A stretch of DNA of 64,000 nucleotides from Thamnidium elegans (taxonomy: Eukaryota > Mucoromycota > Mucoromycetes > Mucorales > Mucoraceae): assembly GCA_025201345.1 (NCBI GenBank), contig JAIXMG010000011.1, positions 620,001 through 684,000 of the forward strand. The letters run 5' to 3'. The position numbers and the translations under genes were made by a program. Positions 50,801 through 63,826 of the stretch are shown piece after piece. Below the pieces are notes generated by a model that saw nothing but the letters and a program-made list of their open reading frames with translations, ran no database searches and had not been told where the DNA came from. Position 1 is the stretch's first letter, and every line of letters starts with the position of its first letter.

Positions 50801-53778
50801 TTAATCTAATAAATCAACAGCAGCTATATAAAAAAAAAACGATTAGATCTTCTTTTTGTGTGTGTGTATATAAAGTAACATACATTGGAATAATAAACAA
50901 GCCATCATAATCGAAACCATTTCAAGTCCATCAAGGTGTGCATAAGTCGTTGTGGAGAGAGCAAAAAATACGATCGCATTAAGTATACGAGATATACAAA
51001 TAAAGTGAGATTTGAAACCAGCTACAAAAATGATGAAGATCATCCTGTTAAAAAACTTTATATATATATAAGCAGCATATATATTTACCTCCTTTGACAG
51101 GTGTATTAATCCATTTAATAAACGCATTAAAACATAAAATCAATCCTCCTGTAATCCAAAAAATTTTAATGACAAACAAAGGATCACAATTCAATGTTTC
51201 TTCTGCCCCTTCAGCCGCTGCAGCGCTAAAGACATTGAATGCCAAAGTATTGTTTGAGCTCGCCATCAAATGTTCAGCCACAGCAGCATGCTCTTCTGTA
51301 CTACTGGCAGCACATTTTAGAAACGTCTCACTCAAATAGTTCGCAGTGTCCTCGTGCGAACTATGATTTAAAATCACATCAGTCAAAGCAATTCCAAACG
51401 CGACCTGAAACAAATGTAATGGGAAATGAAGGTACATCCAAAGCTGACTGAGTTTGGTCGTCGCCATCGACTCGCCACTAAAATCGTCAAAATACATAAA
51501 GAAGTAACAAAAGATAATAGTCACTCCAAATACATTGCATGCAATAACACTGGACGTTGTATCTGCTTCCGAAACCATCTTGATAAATCCCATACAGTTC
51601 TCACCGAGAATAATTAATGTAAACAAACCAAACCGTTCACCTAAATGACTGGCTTCTAACGATACTCGACTGTTGCCTTGTAACATAATATGTACAATAA
51701 CTTCCATACTGATACTCACATACCAAAGCGCGTATCTCTTTGCGATATCTTCTTTTGTCACGTACAAGAGTGAGGCTCCCCACATGGCAATAGAAACTGC
51801 ACTGGCTGCTACATAGATACCTAATGGCTGACGAGAGGATTTAAAGTGCGCTCCTAGAGATACAATAAACACTACAAGGTACTGGAATAAAATAACAGAT
51901 TTCATAACTAGACGCATATGCGATTAGCTATTACCCAACGGTGAAAAAAAAAGGGGGGGGGATTGAACATCAACTTACTGATATAACCAATAATAAACAT
52001 GTGAGGATTTTCTTCAAAATTAGTTTTACCACTTGAACCAGCCATAATAACTTTTAAATAAAAAAAAAGGTTGGTTTTATATGTATAAAAATTCAAATAT
52101 ACACTTACTTAAACCACATAATTCAATAATTTTATAAATATGATGTGCAACATCTAAATAAAAAAAATAAAATATAAAGTGTTAAAATTACAAAAGTTTT
52201 TTTTTTTTTTAAAAAAAAAAAAGATTATATACCTCCTCTATCATATCTAGAAGAATACAAGGCACTAGAACACCAAGTCCACCACATCACAACAAACCAA
52301 GCAGCGTATGTACCCAAGTTGGGCAAACTATTGATATGAATTGAATGCGTAAAGTTTCTACAAATACAAAATATGAATACCAAGTATAATTACACTCTTT
52401 TTTTTAAAAAATAAAATAAAAAATACTTGCGTAATCCAACCAACATAAAATACATCACCTAATAATTCTACCCAAGTAGCCGAAGTTTCCTCACCAATTT
52501 CATCTGATAAATCCGGATCAGGTACTAAAAAGAAGGCTCTTCTTTGCTTCACTTCATGCTCTTTAACGATTAAGATGAATTGAATTTGAAGATATACATT
52601 ATTATTTAAATCAACCAGGATATCATTTGGAGAATGGTTCTTATGTGGGCGAGTCTTAATGTTTCCCGAATCTGATTTTTCCACAGACTGTTTTTCACTT
52701 GACTTGTTTGTTATTTCCGAATTAAACGTATTTGATTTTTCACCTAAATCAAATGAATTAACTACGAAAAAAAAAGGGGGATCGGGATTAGATCACAGTT
52801 ATAGGCTGGGTTATATCTCTCCCCTCCTTACACGATTCATTAAAATCATTTTTTTTTTGAGCAATCTCTGCTCGAAACGCAACAGTCTTGTGAACTTTGA
52901 CGGAATAATCTCTTTTTGTATTTTCCAAAAAATCAATCAAGTCATCTGTGTCTTTAAATGTTTTTAATTCTTTTACTTCTTCTGGAGTTAATCCAAGCTT
53001 TTTTTTTTTTAAAAAAAAAGAGATTAATTAGTAAAAAATATAATAAAAAATAGTTGTATACTTTACATGTTTTTCTATTCTTTCAATTTGTTCTGTCGTA
53101 AATCGAAAGTCTTGATCACCTACTAAATGTCTAAAATGTATAGCTTTTTTTTTTTACTTGTAAGAATATATAGTTTAATGAATACAAAGATCTGTCATAC
53201 TTAATCGAATTCGAATTTCTTCACTAACATAAAGAGTATATTTGTCATGTTAGTTAAAAAAAAAAGAGTGGCAACTTTTCTTTTTTTCTTTTACTTTACA
53301 TGATGGGTTCTTCATAAGTATTAATATCACTCTCTTCAGCAATTACATCAGGATGTTTTTCATTCCATTCATTTTTTTCAGCTTGATAAGCTTCAGTTCT
53401 TTTGGTATGGCGATGAAATTCCTTTAAAGGATGTAAAAGGACATCACCAATAGTTTCAGTACCATGTCTAACTAGAGGTTTTCCGTTAGGATCATGCAGT
53501 GGAGAGATATGAGGACCATTTTCACCGTGAAGTCTTCTCACAGCTGATCTATGGGACGTGGTATTATTGGACCGGTAACTGATGTTACTTTCGTGCAATG
53601 CAAGTTGGGGGTGTGTTTCGGATATGCGGCTTTCGGTTGCGCTTATATTTGATCTATTATTAAAGCTTTCGGTATAATCCATATCAATACGTGGTGTTTG
53701 ATAATGTTCGGATGGTATAGCTGATGGCCTTCTGCCTCTGTTTCCAAAGGAGGGACCCTGATATCTATTATGCGCCAT
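50801..53778 (-). CDS. Low-temperature-requirement A (LtrA) family membrane protein
   Basis: Multi-pass membrane protein of the LtrA family, whose function is poorly known. About ten exons run from MAHNRYQGPSFGNRGRRPSA (53778) to a short last exon ending QSAVDLLD (stop 50801-50803). A long cytosolic, Ser/Asn-rich N-terminal exon (159 codons) precedes the membrane part: VELLGDVFYVGWITQ, AWFVVMWWTWCSSALYSSRY, and the family signature ASHLGERFGLFTLIILGEN at about 51620-51650. The joins checked keep frame except one: the donor after TPVKGG (51087) and the exon starting MIFIIFVAGF (~51041) do not meet in phase with canonical sites, so that junction is unresolved. Roughly 780 aa. Confidence 0.82.
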
Positions 53779-55829
53779 TTATTTATATATTATTACTATA
53801 ATAGTAACAATAAACTTGGTATATATAGATAACAAATATAATTAAAGAAAGAAAGGCTTATATTTTCTTTTTTTAGTTATTTTTTATAGTATCTTTTTTT
53901 TAAAAAAACGAAAGAGAAAAAAAAAAAGAGAAAAAGTGGCAGAAAAAAAAAAAGGTTAGGGGGTTATAAACAAAATATTTCTTCGGTTTCCATAGGTTTA
54001 AAAGCAATTTTTTTTTTCTTGTAGCACAGTTTTCCTTATAAACGGAGCGTTGGGGTCTGTTGGCCTTTTTTTATTGACGAAATGGGTAAATAATCAACAA
54101 CTTATTACGTTCGGCGAAACCTATAAAAGGTAAACGGAAGAGTGTGTATAGGATTTTTCACGTAAAAAAACCATTTGGGTTCGTAGCACACTCTATTGTA
54201 ACACAACAAATAACCCAAAATAAGAAGATCTTCATACTTTTTATTTCTTTTTAAAACAATAAAACTTGGTCTTTTTTGACAGAATAAAAAAAAACATTCT
54301 TTCATTGAATATAACTACAGTTTCAAAAAAAAAAAAAAAAAAAAAAAAGTTAAAAAGAATACTCATTTTTCAAAAATAAAAAAAAAGTGCCACTCAAAAA
54401 AATAACCTTTAAGAAACAAAAGATAAATCTGCTTGATTCGATTCTGAGCATTCTATTATCGGCTCCAAAAAAATACTTGTGAGGAATAAGCTTTTTTTCT
54501 GTATTTTACTTGTTCCTTACACTTTCAATTAATTAGAAAAAATAAATACATATTCGTCTCAAGAAAAAAAAAAAAAAAAAAAAAGAGCACTGGCTTTTAT
54601 TATTGTTATTCAAATGGTAATACAACTTTTTTACTAAACGTTTTTACTTTTTTTTTTTCGCTGATCTTTTTTTTTTAATTACCAGTGTAACCTGGCAAAA
54701 AAAAACTCGCGTTTTCGGAACTGCATTAAAGGAAAAAAAACGTAATCCGTTGTATAATATAATTCCGGGTTACAAAAGTGACCAGCATCGAAAAGACTTG
54801 ATCAATCATGCTTTCTTTGTAAAACCACTCTTTTTCTCACTCTTTTTTAGAAAGAATAATCTGACTTTGGAATACCATTTTAAAAATCCCGTTGCATCGT
54901 ATGACGGGTCTAGGGGAGAAAAAAAAAAAAGTCGGAGGGAAAAAAAAAAGGCACTTTTTTGCAGCTAAAAAAAGGAATTACTCTTGGCTTTTTAGTAGTC
55001 TGTTTAAATGATTTAATATCTTTCAATGCTTTCTACAATTATTTTAAAGAAATATTTTTGTTTCAAGATGAAATATTCCAAGTATTTTATTTTTTTTACA
55101 GCGCAAAAAAGAAAAGAAAAAAGACTTTGCTTCCATTAAACTAGGATCATTTACATTTTTCTATTATTTTATTTTTCTGATACGGTAGTACGAGTATTTC
55201 TGGTGTATAGAAGACGGGAGGAAAACCAAACTATCAATCCGTTTAATCAAAAAGTTAAAAGAATGTGTTATGTTTTTAATAACCCATGACTTTCGCTTTA
55301 TAAAGAAGATCCTAAAGGGAAGGCTATTGTCAGTGGCATCATAAATCATCGAAGCTTACAATATTAACCTGACAGGGAAGCATATACCACAATTATGTCT
55401 AATTTATTGATGGTCAAATATTTAAAAAGCTTTGACAAAGAGATATAAAAAGACCCTGTCTTAAATTTCAAAAAGTGCTAATCGTTTAGAGCTTCGGTTA
55501 ACAAAAGAACCTTGCCGTTGGCTAGTTACAAATTATCTCCAAAACTTAGTAATTGAATCATGCAAAAATGGTCGAAGAACCTTTGGTCGCTGACTTCGTA
55601 ACAGAAACAAGAATGGAGACTATCTCTATCTATTCTCAGGTTAGGCGACAAGATAGTCATCCTCAGAGAAGGACTTAATAACTTTAGCGTTGAAGAGATA
55701 CTCTTCTTCGATATGCTTTTTTTAACCTGATCTACGCATACAATGCTCGTCAGTTTCTCGGATCTGTTAATAAACATACTTCTGGGATTCTCTTTCTTTA
55801 TACCATTAAGAGTGATTTTGAGAGATTGT
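53779..55829 (+). other. Gene-free stretch upstream of the LtrA-like gene
   Basis: LtrA promoter side and ~2 kb with no supported gene. ORFs at 54105-54305, 54750-55144 and 55526-55777 are lysine/phenylalanine artefacts of A/T runs or lack motifs. Confidence 0.45.
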
Positions 55830-56130
55830 TTACGTCTTTTATTTTGGATACATGTTTAGAAAAGAAAGTGTAGTGTACTACTTTTAACCTACTTTTATAA
55901 AGTCCAAAAAAAAAAAAAGGTAATTTTAACTTTACAATATTACATTCGGGTGGACCGCATTTAAGCTTTTGTAAGAAATGGTCTTATGTACGGTGGTTGC
56001 TTTAAAAGATAAAATAAATAATTATTAGATTGATAAAATAGCTCATGTTATCTATCTAATCATTTTTATTTCAAGTACATGTTTACAACTTGTTTCAGAC
56101 AAGAATTTCAACGTATTTTAGTTTATAACG
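55830..56130 (+). repeat. Dispersed repeat, partner of 20285-20690
   Basis: Same orientation and landmark order as the 20.3-kb copy (GTGTAGTGTA, TTTAACTTTACAATATTA, CGGGTGGA, TGATAAAATAGC, CATGTTTACAACTTGTTT), with moderate divergence and a deletion in the middle. Confidence 0.55.
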
Positions 56131-56493
56131 ACTTTAAAAAAGCATAAGCCAACATACAAGATTTTTTCTATCGGATATACGGAGCAATATTTTTATAGAC
56201 TTTGGTAGACTTTATACAACCGCAGTTAAGCGCCACTAGTATCAATTACGATAAATTGGCTTTGGCAATATAAACACGTTGGATAAAAAAAAACCAGCTT
56301 ACAAGAGAAAGCAATTCTCGGAATTCGAATAAAAATAGGCAGCGATTTTATATTATTTAGATCTGCAAAATATTAACTAATCTAAGAGGAAAATCCCCCC
56401 CTTATCGTCAACACTGATCAACACGAAAAAAAAAAATATATATAAACAATGTAACAAAAAAAATATCAAGTTTTATTATAGTATAAGAACATT

Positions 56494-58216
56494 TTAATTT
56501 TTGAATTGATCTTCGGTAACACCTTTACCCATAGCAGCAGTAGCAGACATACCACCAGTAACAACCTTCATCAATTCATCAGCAAAGTTTGCACCAGACC
56601 ATTTTTGATGCTGCAATACATCCACACCAAATTCTCTCTCTTTACGTTGCACATTATTAACGTAACCCAACATGCCATGCTCTTTGAAACTCTTTGAGAA
56701 TGTGGCACTAGCAAGTGCATTAGCATGAAGACCACCTAATGTAATAAATTGCCAGACAAATCCTAATCGACCCAAGTTTATAATAAATGATCCCATGTCA
56801 TTATCATTTAAACCAGCGGCATCCCTATAAATAATTAATACAAAAAAAAAAACTTTTGGTTTCATATATATATGTCTTACCAGTTGAACGAAGGGGATAA
56901 ATTATAACATAACAAAGCTTCAGGGCAAGCAGCCAAGACACCTTTAGAGAATTGTTCAGCTTGAGATAAGATAGGTTTCTTAGTTTCCATCCAAAGCATA
57001 TCAGCATAACCAGTGAAAGCAATAGCACGAGAGGTAGCTGCATCAGTACCGCCTTCATAACGATAATAACCTTCACGTACGCGACAAGCATCCCAATCCC
57101 AAAAGACATTGATATCATACTTGCTATTAGCAATCTCGCGAGCCTCGGCGTTAGACTTATTACGTACATCAGCCAAGAAACTTTCGGCCAAATGAACTTT
57201 ATCGGCCTTTCTTAATTCATCGGCAACGGCGACACCGTAACGTTTTAAACCGGCATGAGCGACCCATTCATCTTCAACAGCTTGAAGTTGATGACCTTGC
57301 AAGCCCTTTAATTCTGCTTCTTGCATAACAGAAGCCAAAGGTTTCAAATCAGGATTCGTGGATCCAACCAAGAACTCATGATCACGGTGATCAATGTTGC
57401 TAGTGATTAAAGTAGCTGCTTCAGCATCAGTACGAGCAACAACTACATTTTCAACACCCATAATATCGTATTGAGCACGGATAGCAACTAAACGACTAAT
57501 GTGTTCCGAAATAGGAACCAAAACTTTACCAGCCATATGGCCACACTTTTTGGTACCAGGAGATTGATCCTCAACTATAAAAAATACATAAAATGTTAAA
57601 CAAACTCAAAATAACTTGAATGCATTACTTTACCATGAATACCAGCAGCACCACGTTCAACAAACATCTTTGTTAACTTCATAATGGCTGTAATACCACC
57701 ATGTCCAGTATCACCATCAGCAATAATGGGTCTCAAATAATCGATTTGCTCAGTTTTTGCTCTTTCTTGAGGCGACATGGAGAGACGTTCCTCACGTTGC
57801 TTACGATCATGGAAGATTTGAGCATAGAACAAATGTTCTACCTTATTAGGAACAGTATCCATAGGATAATCAGCAAGATCGGGTCCAGGTTCATTAGAAG
57901 AAGAAGCAGTAGAAGAACATTGCCAGCCAGAGACATAGACAGTATCCAAATGAGGAGCCATCTGAGTGACTTGAACAGGATCCAAAGCACCGAATGTATG
58001 AGATGTACCACCTGTAGCCTTATTACGTTGCAAGGTCTTCCATAACTTCTTACCTTGAACGTTGGATCGATACTCTACTGGAAAGTATCCTCTCTTGGAG
58101 ACGATAGATTCAGCAGTATAAGGACGCTTAACCATCTTGAAACGAGGTGAAGACCACCATTGCTTTACCTTCTCTACCTCTTGTTGGAATTCATATACTT
58201 CTTGATCAATAGTCAT
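56494..58216 (-). CDS. ICL1: Isocitrate lyase (glyoxylate cycle)
   Basis: Splits isocitrate to glyoxylate and succinate for growth on acetate, ethanol or lipids. Exons 58216-57634, 57574-56881 and 56824-56494 give a clean 535 aa. Starts [20 protein letters not shown]. The catalytic signature is [11 protein letters not shown] with the active-site Cys at 205; [10 protein letters not shown] and the C-terminal NLSPSFNW (split by intron 2) are also present. The C-terminus is EDQFKN, without an obvious SKL-type peroxisome signal, so location could be cytosolic or via another signal. It faces the Rac gene across a ~710-base divergent promoter. Likely carbon-source regulated, but no motif proven. Confidence 0.96.
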
Positions 58217-58928
58217 TTTTTATTATTATTATTATTTTATAAAAAGATAAAGAGAGAAAGAGAGAGAGTGTGAAAAAAAAAGTGTCGTATTTATAAACAA
58301 TTTTTTTTTTTTTTTTTGTAAGAGTGACGATCAATATATATTAGGGGAACCAAGAGAGTTCTCTTAGACGTTAACGATTTACACTTGATAGATGTACATG
58401 TGATTTATTTGTTATGCTTATGAAATAAACATATAAATATTTTCTAGATAAAACAGCATACACGTGTAAATGAGCGTGTAGGACTTATTTACATGAAGGC
58501 GGGTTTCATTTCCCCCGGGCAGAAAATATATAAGGGTCCTTATTCTGTAGTAAAGTGGCAAAAAAAAGAGAAAAAAGAGTGAGCTATTGATGTTAGTTAT
58601 TTACTTGGCACATAATGATGCTCCTTATACACGCTAGATTAACCAACAGAGAGCTACATTTAAGGAGGTTGTAATACATGCTCCTTTAATTCTATATTCA
58701 ACCTTCCTTGCATTACTATTTGCTTCAACCTAAAAGGAGATTATCTCTCCCCCCCCCCTTTTTTTTTTCTTCTGGTAAAATAATCACAGTCCTCTATACA
58801 CCCCCTTTTTTTCTTTTTTTTTTTTGAGAACCTCCCTTTTTTTATATACCTTCCTTTCCTCTAATCCTTTCTTTTTTTTTTCTTTACCTCTTTTTTTTTT
58901 TCTTTGCTCAATTTGTACGTTATATAAT
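58217..58928 (+). promoter_or_regulatory. Divergent promoter between ICL1 and the Rac gene
   Basis: Contains a GA-rich ICL leader (58230-58275) and a strongly C/T-rich tract (58750-58920) just before the Rac ATG, typical of fungal promoters. A CCCCCGGG site at 58513 is unusual in this AT-rich DNA but is not assigned. Confidence 0.45.
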
Positions 58929-59721
58929 ATGGATACTCAACTACAACAAAGTATGCAGGCTATTAAATGTGTCGTTGTAGGAGACGGGTAAGTTTTATAT
59001 AAGCGCACTAGAGAAAAAGAAATTGAAAGAGATTTAATAGTGCAGTTGGTAAAACATGTCTTTTAATATCATATACAACAAATGCATTTCCTGGTGAATA
59101 TGTTCCTACTGTGTAAGAAAAAGAAAAAAAAGGGGGGAGATGACAAGGAGAGGAGTAGTAACAAACAGTTTCTTTTTTAGTTTCGATAATTACTCAGCCA
59201 ATGTCAAAGTAGATGGAAAACCGATTAATTTAGGGTTATGGGACACAGCAGGACAAGAAGATTATGATCGATTAAGGCCATTATCTTACCCACAAACGGA
59301 TGTTTTCCTTGTTTGTTTTTCACTAGTGAGTCCACCATCATTTGAGAATGTCAAGACAAAGGTATTATTTTAAACATATAATATATAAAAAAAAAATGCC
59401 GAAATATAAACAGTTATTATTATTATATAGTGGTATCCAGAAATAAATCACCATGCACCAAACAAACCCATCATTTTAATTGGAACAAAACTAGATTTAA
59501 GAGAGGACCCAGAAACGATTGAAAAACTCCGTCAAAAGAACATGGTACCTATATCATATACACAAAGTTTACAAATGGCAAAAGAAATTGGTGCTGTCAA
59601 ATATTTAGAGTGTTCTGCTTTAACACAAAAAGGATTAAAGAATGTATTTGATGAAGCTATTAGAGCTGTCTTGTGTCCAACCCCTCTTTCAAAAAAACAA
59701 AAAAAGTGTATTATCTTGTAA
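58929..59721 (+). CDS. RAC1: Rac-type Rho GTPase
   Basis: Switch controlling actin, NADPH oxidase and polar growth. Exons 58929-58987, 59041-59112, 59181-59361 and 59431-59721 give 200 aa in a clean frame. P-loop GDGAVGKT, effector loop [34 protein letters not shown] and ECSAL are all present. The tail KKQKKCIIL is a polybasic stretch plus CaaX with a terminal Leu (geranylgeranyl expected). The second Met (codon 9, position 58953) begins [17 protein letters not shown] exactly as animal Rac does, so the true start may be there; the first Met adds MDTQLQQS. Rac rather than Cdc42 because of the MQAIKC start and FENVKTKWYPEI. Confidence 0.93.
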
Positions 59722-60105
59722 TAAATATACTTCTTTTTTTTTTTCTTTTAAATAAAAACTTGTTTATAAACTATATATTATCACCCCTTGGCAGTAACAA
59801 TATCACCCGTAGAAGACTATTGAATATATTTTGGTAATTTCATCTGTGTTTACGGTCCCGGTTTTGATAACTAAAAGGTTTTTGATTCCGGTTGAGATGA
59901 TGGCTTGTAAGTATGTTGCAGAAGAACGAATGTAGTATCGTACCTATCTACCGCTACTACGCTACGAAAAAAAAAAAAAAAAAAAAAAAAAGGAGCGGCA
60001 CTTATTATAAAACCCCTTTAACCCTTTTGTTTGTGGGAGACAAAAAAAAATATCAATCAGAGTAGGCGAAGCGACAAAGATTAGTAATTGTAGAGGAGGA
60101 GCGGA
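59722..60105 (+). other. 3' flank of the Rac gene
   Basis: No gene seen. Holds a ~26-base A run (59966-59991). Confidence 0.4.
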
Positions 60106-60423
60106 TAGAGACAACATCATTTATTCTTGAAAAGAGCAAGGCTTAAATTTGGTTTTGATAAGATCATTACATCCTTGGTATTTGTATACTTTGCCAGCCA
60201 CTAATATCAATTATAATTCATATTTGATAATAGTTTGAATAAACTTCCTTGGTTTGTAAGGGCTGCTGCTGTAGGCGAAATGAAGTTAATAATTTAACAC
60301 TTTCGGTGTACAGCGCGAAGCTTTTTTTTTTTTTTTTTTTTACTACGAGAGCCGCTCATAAAACCAGCTCTTGAGCCCTGAAATTACAATGACTTTACTG
60401 TTTCTACAGTTAGACCTCTTTTA

Positions 60424-60458
<35 letters not shown>

Positions 60459-60750
60459 GGGCTGAAGTCTGGCAAAATCTTTTCATCGGGTGTGTACATG
60501 ATGCAGAGACCCAGTTTTTCCCAAAAACCCGAATTAACTCTACATGTACTTAATTCTAACATGACCTAAAAGAATCGCCTGCTTGACGGGCTAAGTTCGG
60601 TAACATTAACCCTCTTATCCTTTAATATTCTATTTGCACTTGCAAAATAAATAAATATAAACCTTGTTGTTTTGATCCTCTGCATTAATACCGAGTTCCA
60701 TACCGTTTATAGTTCCTGTGAATAGTATAAATTAAAAAGACAATTCTTTA
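60106..60750 (-). repeat. Dispersed repeat D', inverted partner of 22934-23556
   Basis: Reverse complement of the repeat flanking the Harbinger relic, but with no transposase sequence on either side here. It could be a solo end or deletion derivative of that element. Small insertions mark the centre (a ~40-base segment near 60145-60190). Confidence 0.75.
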
Positions 60751-60951
60751 TCTTGTGAAGATATATTGAAAGTATAAAGTACCTTTTAATAAATTATATA
60801 ACAAGTAATAAACTAATAAGAGAAAATGACACCACGTAGATACAGTAACCAATAAACTTTTTTCAGCCCCCTACTTATCATCCCCATTTTATCTTTTTCT
60901 TTAAAACACGAATACGTTTCTTCTTTCTTTCTTTCTTTTCCTTACTAAATA

Positions 60952-61560
60952 TGAACCAACGCACAAGTAAGTATTTCTATATAATACATGTACATCGTTT
61001 AGAGTAGTTCATATAGCGTATTTACTTTCTTCATTTATTACTCTAGTGCTTCTGCTTTAAATCCGTTCAAACAAATACAGCTCTTAGAGCAACCGTCGTG
61101 CATAAAAGGTGTGTGCAATACGCCATTTTTTTTTTTTTTTTTTCGACCGTGTATCAAGGTTTTCCCGCAAAATTTTTTTTGCTTTCCGTTTACCAAGTAC
61201 GAGGAAAAGAAGTGGTAGGCATGTATTTTGCAAAGGAGCGCACAGAAGGTAATTATTTGAAGTCTTCCAAAATAAACAAAAAAAGACAACTTTGGCGTCG
61301 ATACAGAAAGCGAAATGGATCTTCGCCTTTTTCTTTTTTGTTTATACTCACAACGACCCAATTTATCTACTGACCTTTGTCGAAATATGTCCATCTGGGG
61401 GACAGACATTTCAACCCAGATACTGGCAACCTTCGCTTTTATTTGGACCTGGCGGTTCTTGCAAATATTACAAAATAATCTGGCTCAAGTAGATGACGAA
61501 CGCATAACGAAAGTAGACTTTATTTGGTATAATCAGGAATAAGGTTTAGATGTCGTCCCT
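60952..61560 (+). pseudogene. Possible decayed multi-exon coding region
   Basis: ATG at 60951-60953 (MNQRTS) with a GTAAGT donor at 60968-60973 joins a CTAG acceptor near 61047 to give SALNPFKQIQLLEQPSCIKG, then a poly-Phe stretch and VFPQNFFCFPFTKYEEKKW before a TAG. Later frames (YRKRNGSS, VDDERITKVDFIWYNQE) look coding-like but are out of phase. No family recognised. It could be a gene with uncertain splicing or a relic. Confidence 0.25.
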
Positions 61561-62366
61561 TACGCAAATGATGAAGCCCATGAAAGGTCAAACTTCTACG
61601 TAGATCTACTCTTATGAGTAAAAAGAGTCATATTAAGATACGAGTGTGTAGGTTGAAGGCCCTCCAATTCAATTAGAGGTGGTGTTGTACGCTTTTGTGA
61701 TACATCACTACATGCTGCTAAGCTACCAAAGCGACAGATGAATAGTATGAAGATACATGGTTCAATCAAGTATAGTATCTATTGTTACTATATAACTAAT
61801 TCGTGTAGTCAGTTCATTATGTTAACTCTCTTTTTTCTCATTTTAAGACGGTATGGTGAAGTCAATTATAGACGATATAACATAGTAGTAAAGGCATACA
61901 TATCGAGGCTTTAAAAGAAGAGGGCAGGTAAACAGGAACAAGAATAATTATATCCAGCAATAAAAATACTCCCCAAGTGTTATTTTTTTTTTTTTTTTTT
62001 TTTTTGGTGCTTATTCCAAGCGACAATATAATATAGTTTTCTGGTACATCCAGAAATAGACAGCGATTTATAAGTAATGTAATTAAAAGTAAATAGTTTT
62101 GTGAATGGTTACCAAATATGTAATTGACAATAAAAAAAAAAGAGGGGTTTGATTTAAACAAACACATTTACGATGTTGATACCAGACAATATTTCGTTTA
62201 CAGCAAAAGAAGGAATGTGTAAGATCTATAACTTTTTTGTCAATTAAAGCTAACGTATACAGGGCAATAGCGTAAGTCCAATGTTGCGAGTGGTGGATAA
62301 GATTAAGAAAAGTAAAAAATAAAAGGTACGACCTACCTATACACTGAAAACGCGCGAGAAAAAAAA
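61561..62366 (+). other. Gene-free stretch
   Basis: No supported feature. Bordered on the right by the inverted 1.5-kb repeat. Confidence 0.4.
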
Positions 62367-63826
62367 AATGCACAGAAGCATTGTTAAAAGGACTTGAGAC
62401 TAAACAACTCAGTATATCATTCATAAGGTTTTATTTTTCGTTTTCATTATTATTTTAATATACCTCTGTCCGAAGACAGAAGTATATTGATATCAAAAAA
62501 TTAATCATTTGAGAAACATTCGTTTCAAAAATAAAATAAAATACAAGCTACTCCAAACGGGAATCTCAAAGTAGTTCTCAAATAAAGTCCTCCTTATACT
62601 TCTGGGTATATATGAAGTTTCCTTCAAATAGGAGGTCTTACTTCTAGATCATCCTTAAAGACAAAATAATAAGCTCGGCTGTTAAAGTCGACCATGCTCC
62701 CGATTCTTTTGTTTGGACAAAGAATCTTGTATCATAAGTCTTAAATCCCATTACAGGGGCTGACTGCCAAACCTATTATAACTCACACCAGAACAACAAG
62801 ACTCCAGAGCAAATACACAAGAACAAAGCAACCTGGGAACAAAAAAATTAATAATACGTATATTGATGAAGTTAATATAAAATAATTACCAAAAGTAAGC
62901 CAATCACCAACAACAGATACACCAGAACAAACGTACCAGAGAATTTCCACCACCAAAAAAAAAGAAAAAGGATTATGCAAAAAAAAAAAGAAGACAAAAA
63001 GACTACGCAAAATAATATGTTAGTGTTTTATGAATAAATATGTATATATATTATACGTACCACACAAAAAAAAAACCCCCTAACAAACACTTAAAAACAC
63101 TAATAGAATAAAAAGTTAGTATCTTATAAAATGTTATAAATATATGCATACGTACCAATAAAAAAAAGAGGGTGGCCACCCAGAGGGATAAAAACTCATA
63201 AAAAAAATAGACATGAAGAAGAAGACACACACACATACATACACATACACATACACATACACACATACATACACCAGCATGCCCAAGACGACACGGGAAA
63301 CCACGCTTTTTCACTCCAGCATGCCCACTTAACACGGGAAAACCATGCTTTTTTTCCTTATTAAAAAATAAAAAAAAAAGATCGTCAGCTCCTGACCAAA
63401 ACTAATGGTGCCAGAACAGGATGACAAACAACCATAGCAATGTTGAATTGACTATAGAGAAGAAGTAAGAGGTAGCAAATCATTTCAAATGGAACCGCCG
63501 ATGAGAAACCAAAGTAGCTTGAAAGAATAAAGAGCCAGAGAAAAAAAGGGAGAGTTTTGTCTTTAAAAGAAAAAAAAAAAGACTTCGTCACAAAACTTTG
63601 GGCCAATGAGAGGAAAGCTTGGTCAGAGGATGGTTTTCATATTTTTTTTTTTACTTGTAAAATAGCATTTCTTTATTACTTTTTACTAATACGTTTAAGC
63701 TATAGCTATAGATATGATTAATATTTTTATTGATAACTATCAATAGGATAAAATAAAAGATTATACCATTTCAATATTTTTAGCTTTAGTTCAAAGTAAA
63801 CAAATCATGCAAATTTACAAATCCGG
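62367..63826 (-). repeat. Dispersed 1.5-kb repeat, copy C (inverted)
   Basis: Reverse complement of copy A (6035-7520) almost throughout, including the ends, the doubled GGGCATGCTGG unit and the CA/TG microsatellite (63220-63275). Differences are mainly homopolymer and microsatellite lengths, so the copies are young. Confidence 0.85.

Noticed and set aside
61038..61542. Overlapping ORFs on both strands as a genuine gene
   Set aside because: No frame combination gives a recognised domain; the poly-T reads as poly-Phe and several stops intervene. Kept only as a low-confidence relic.
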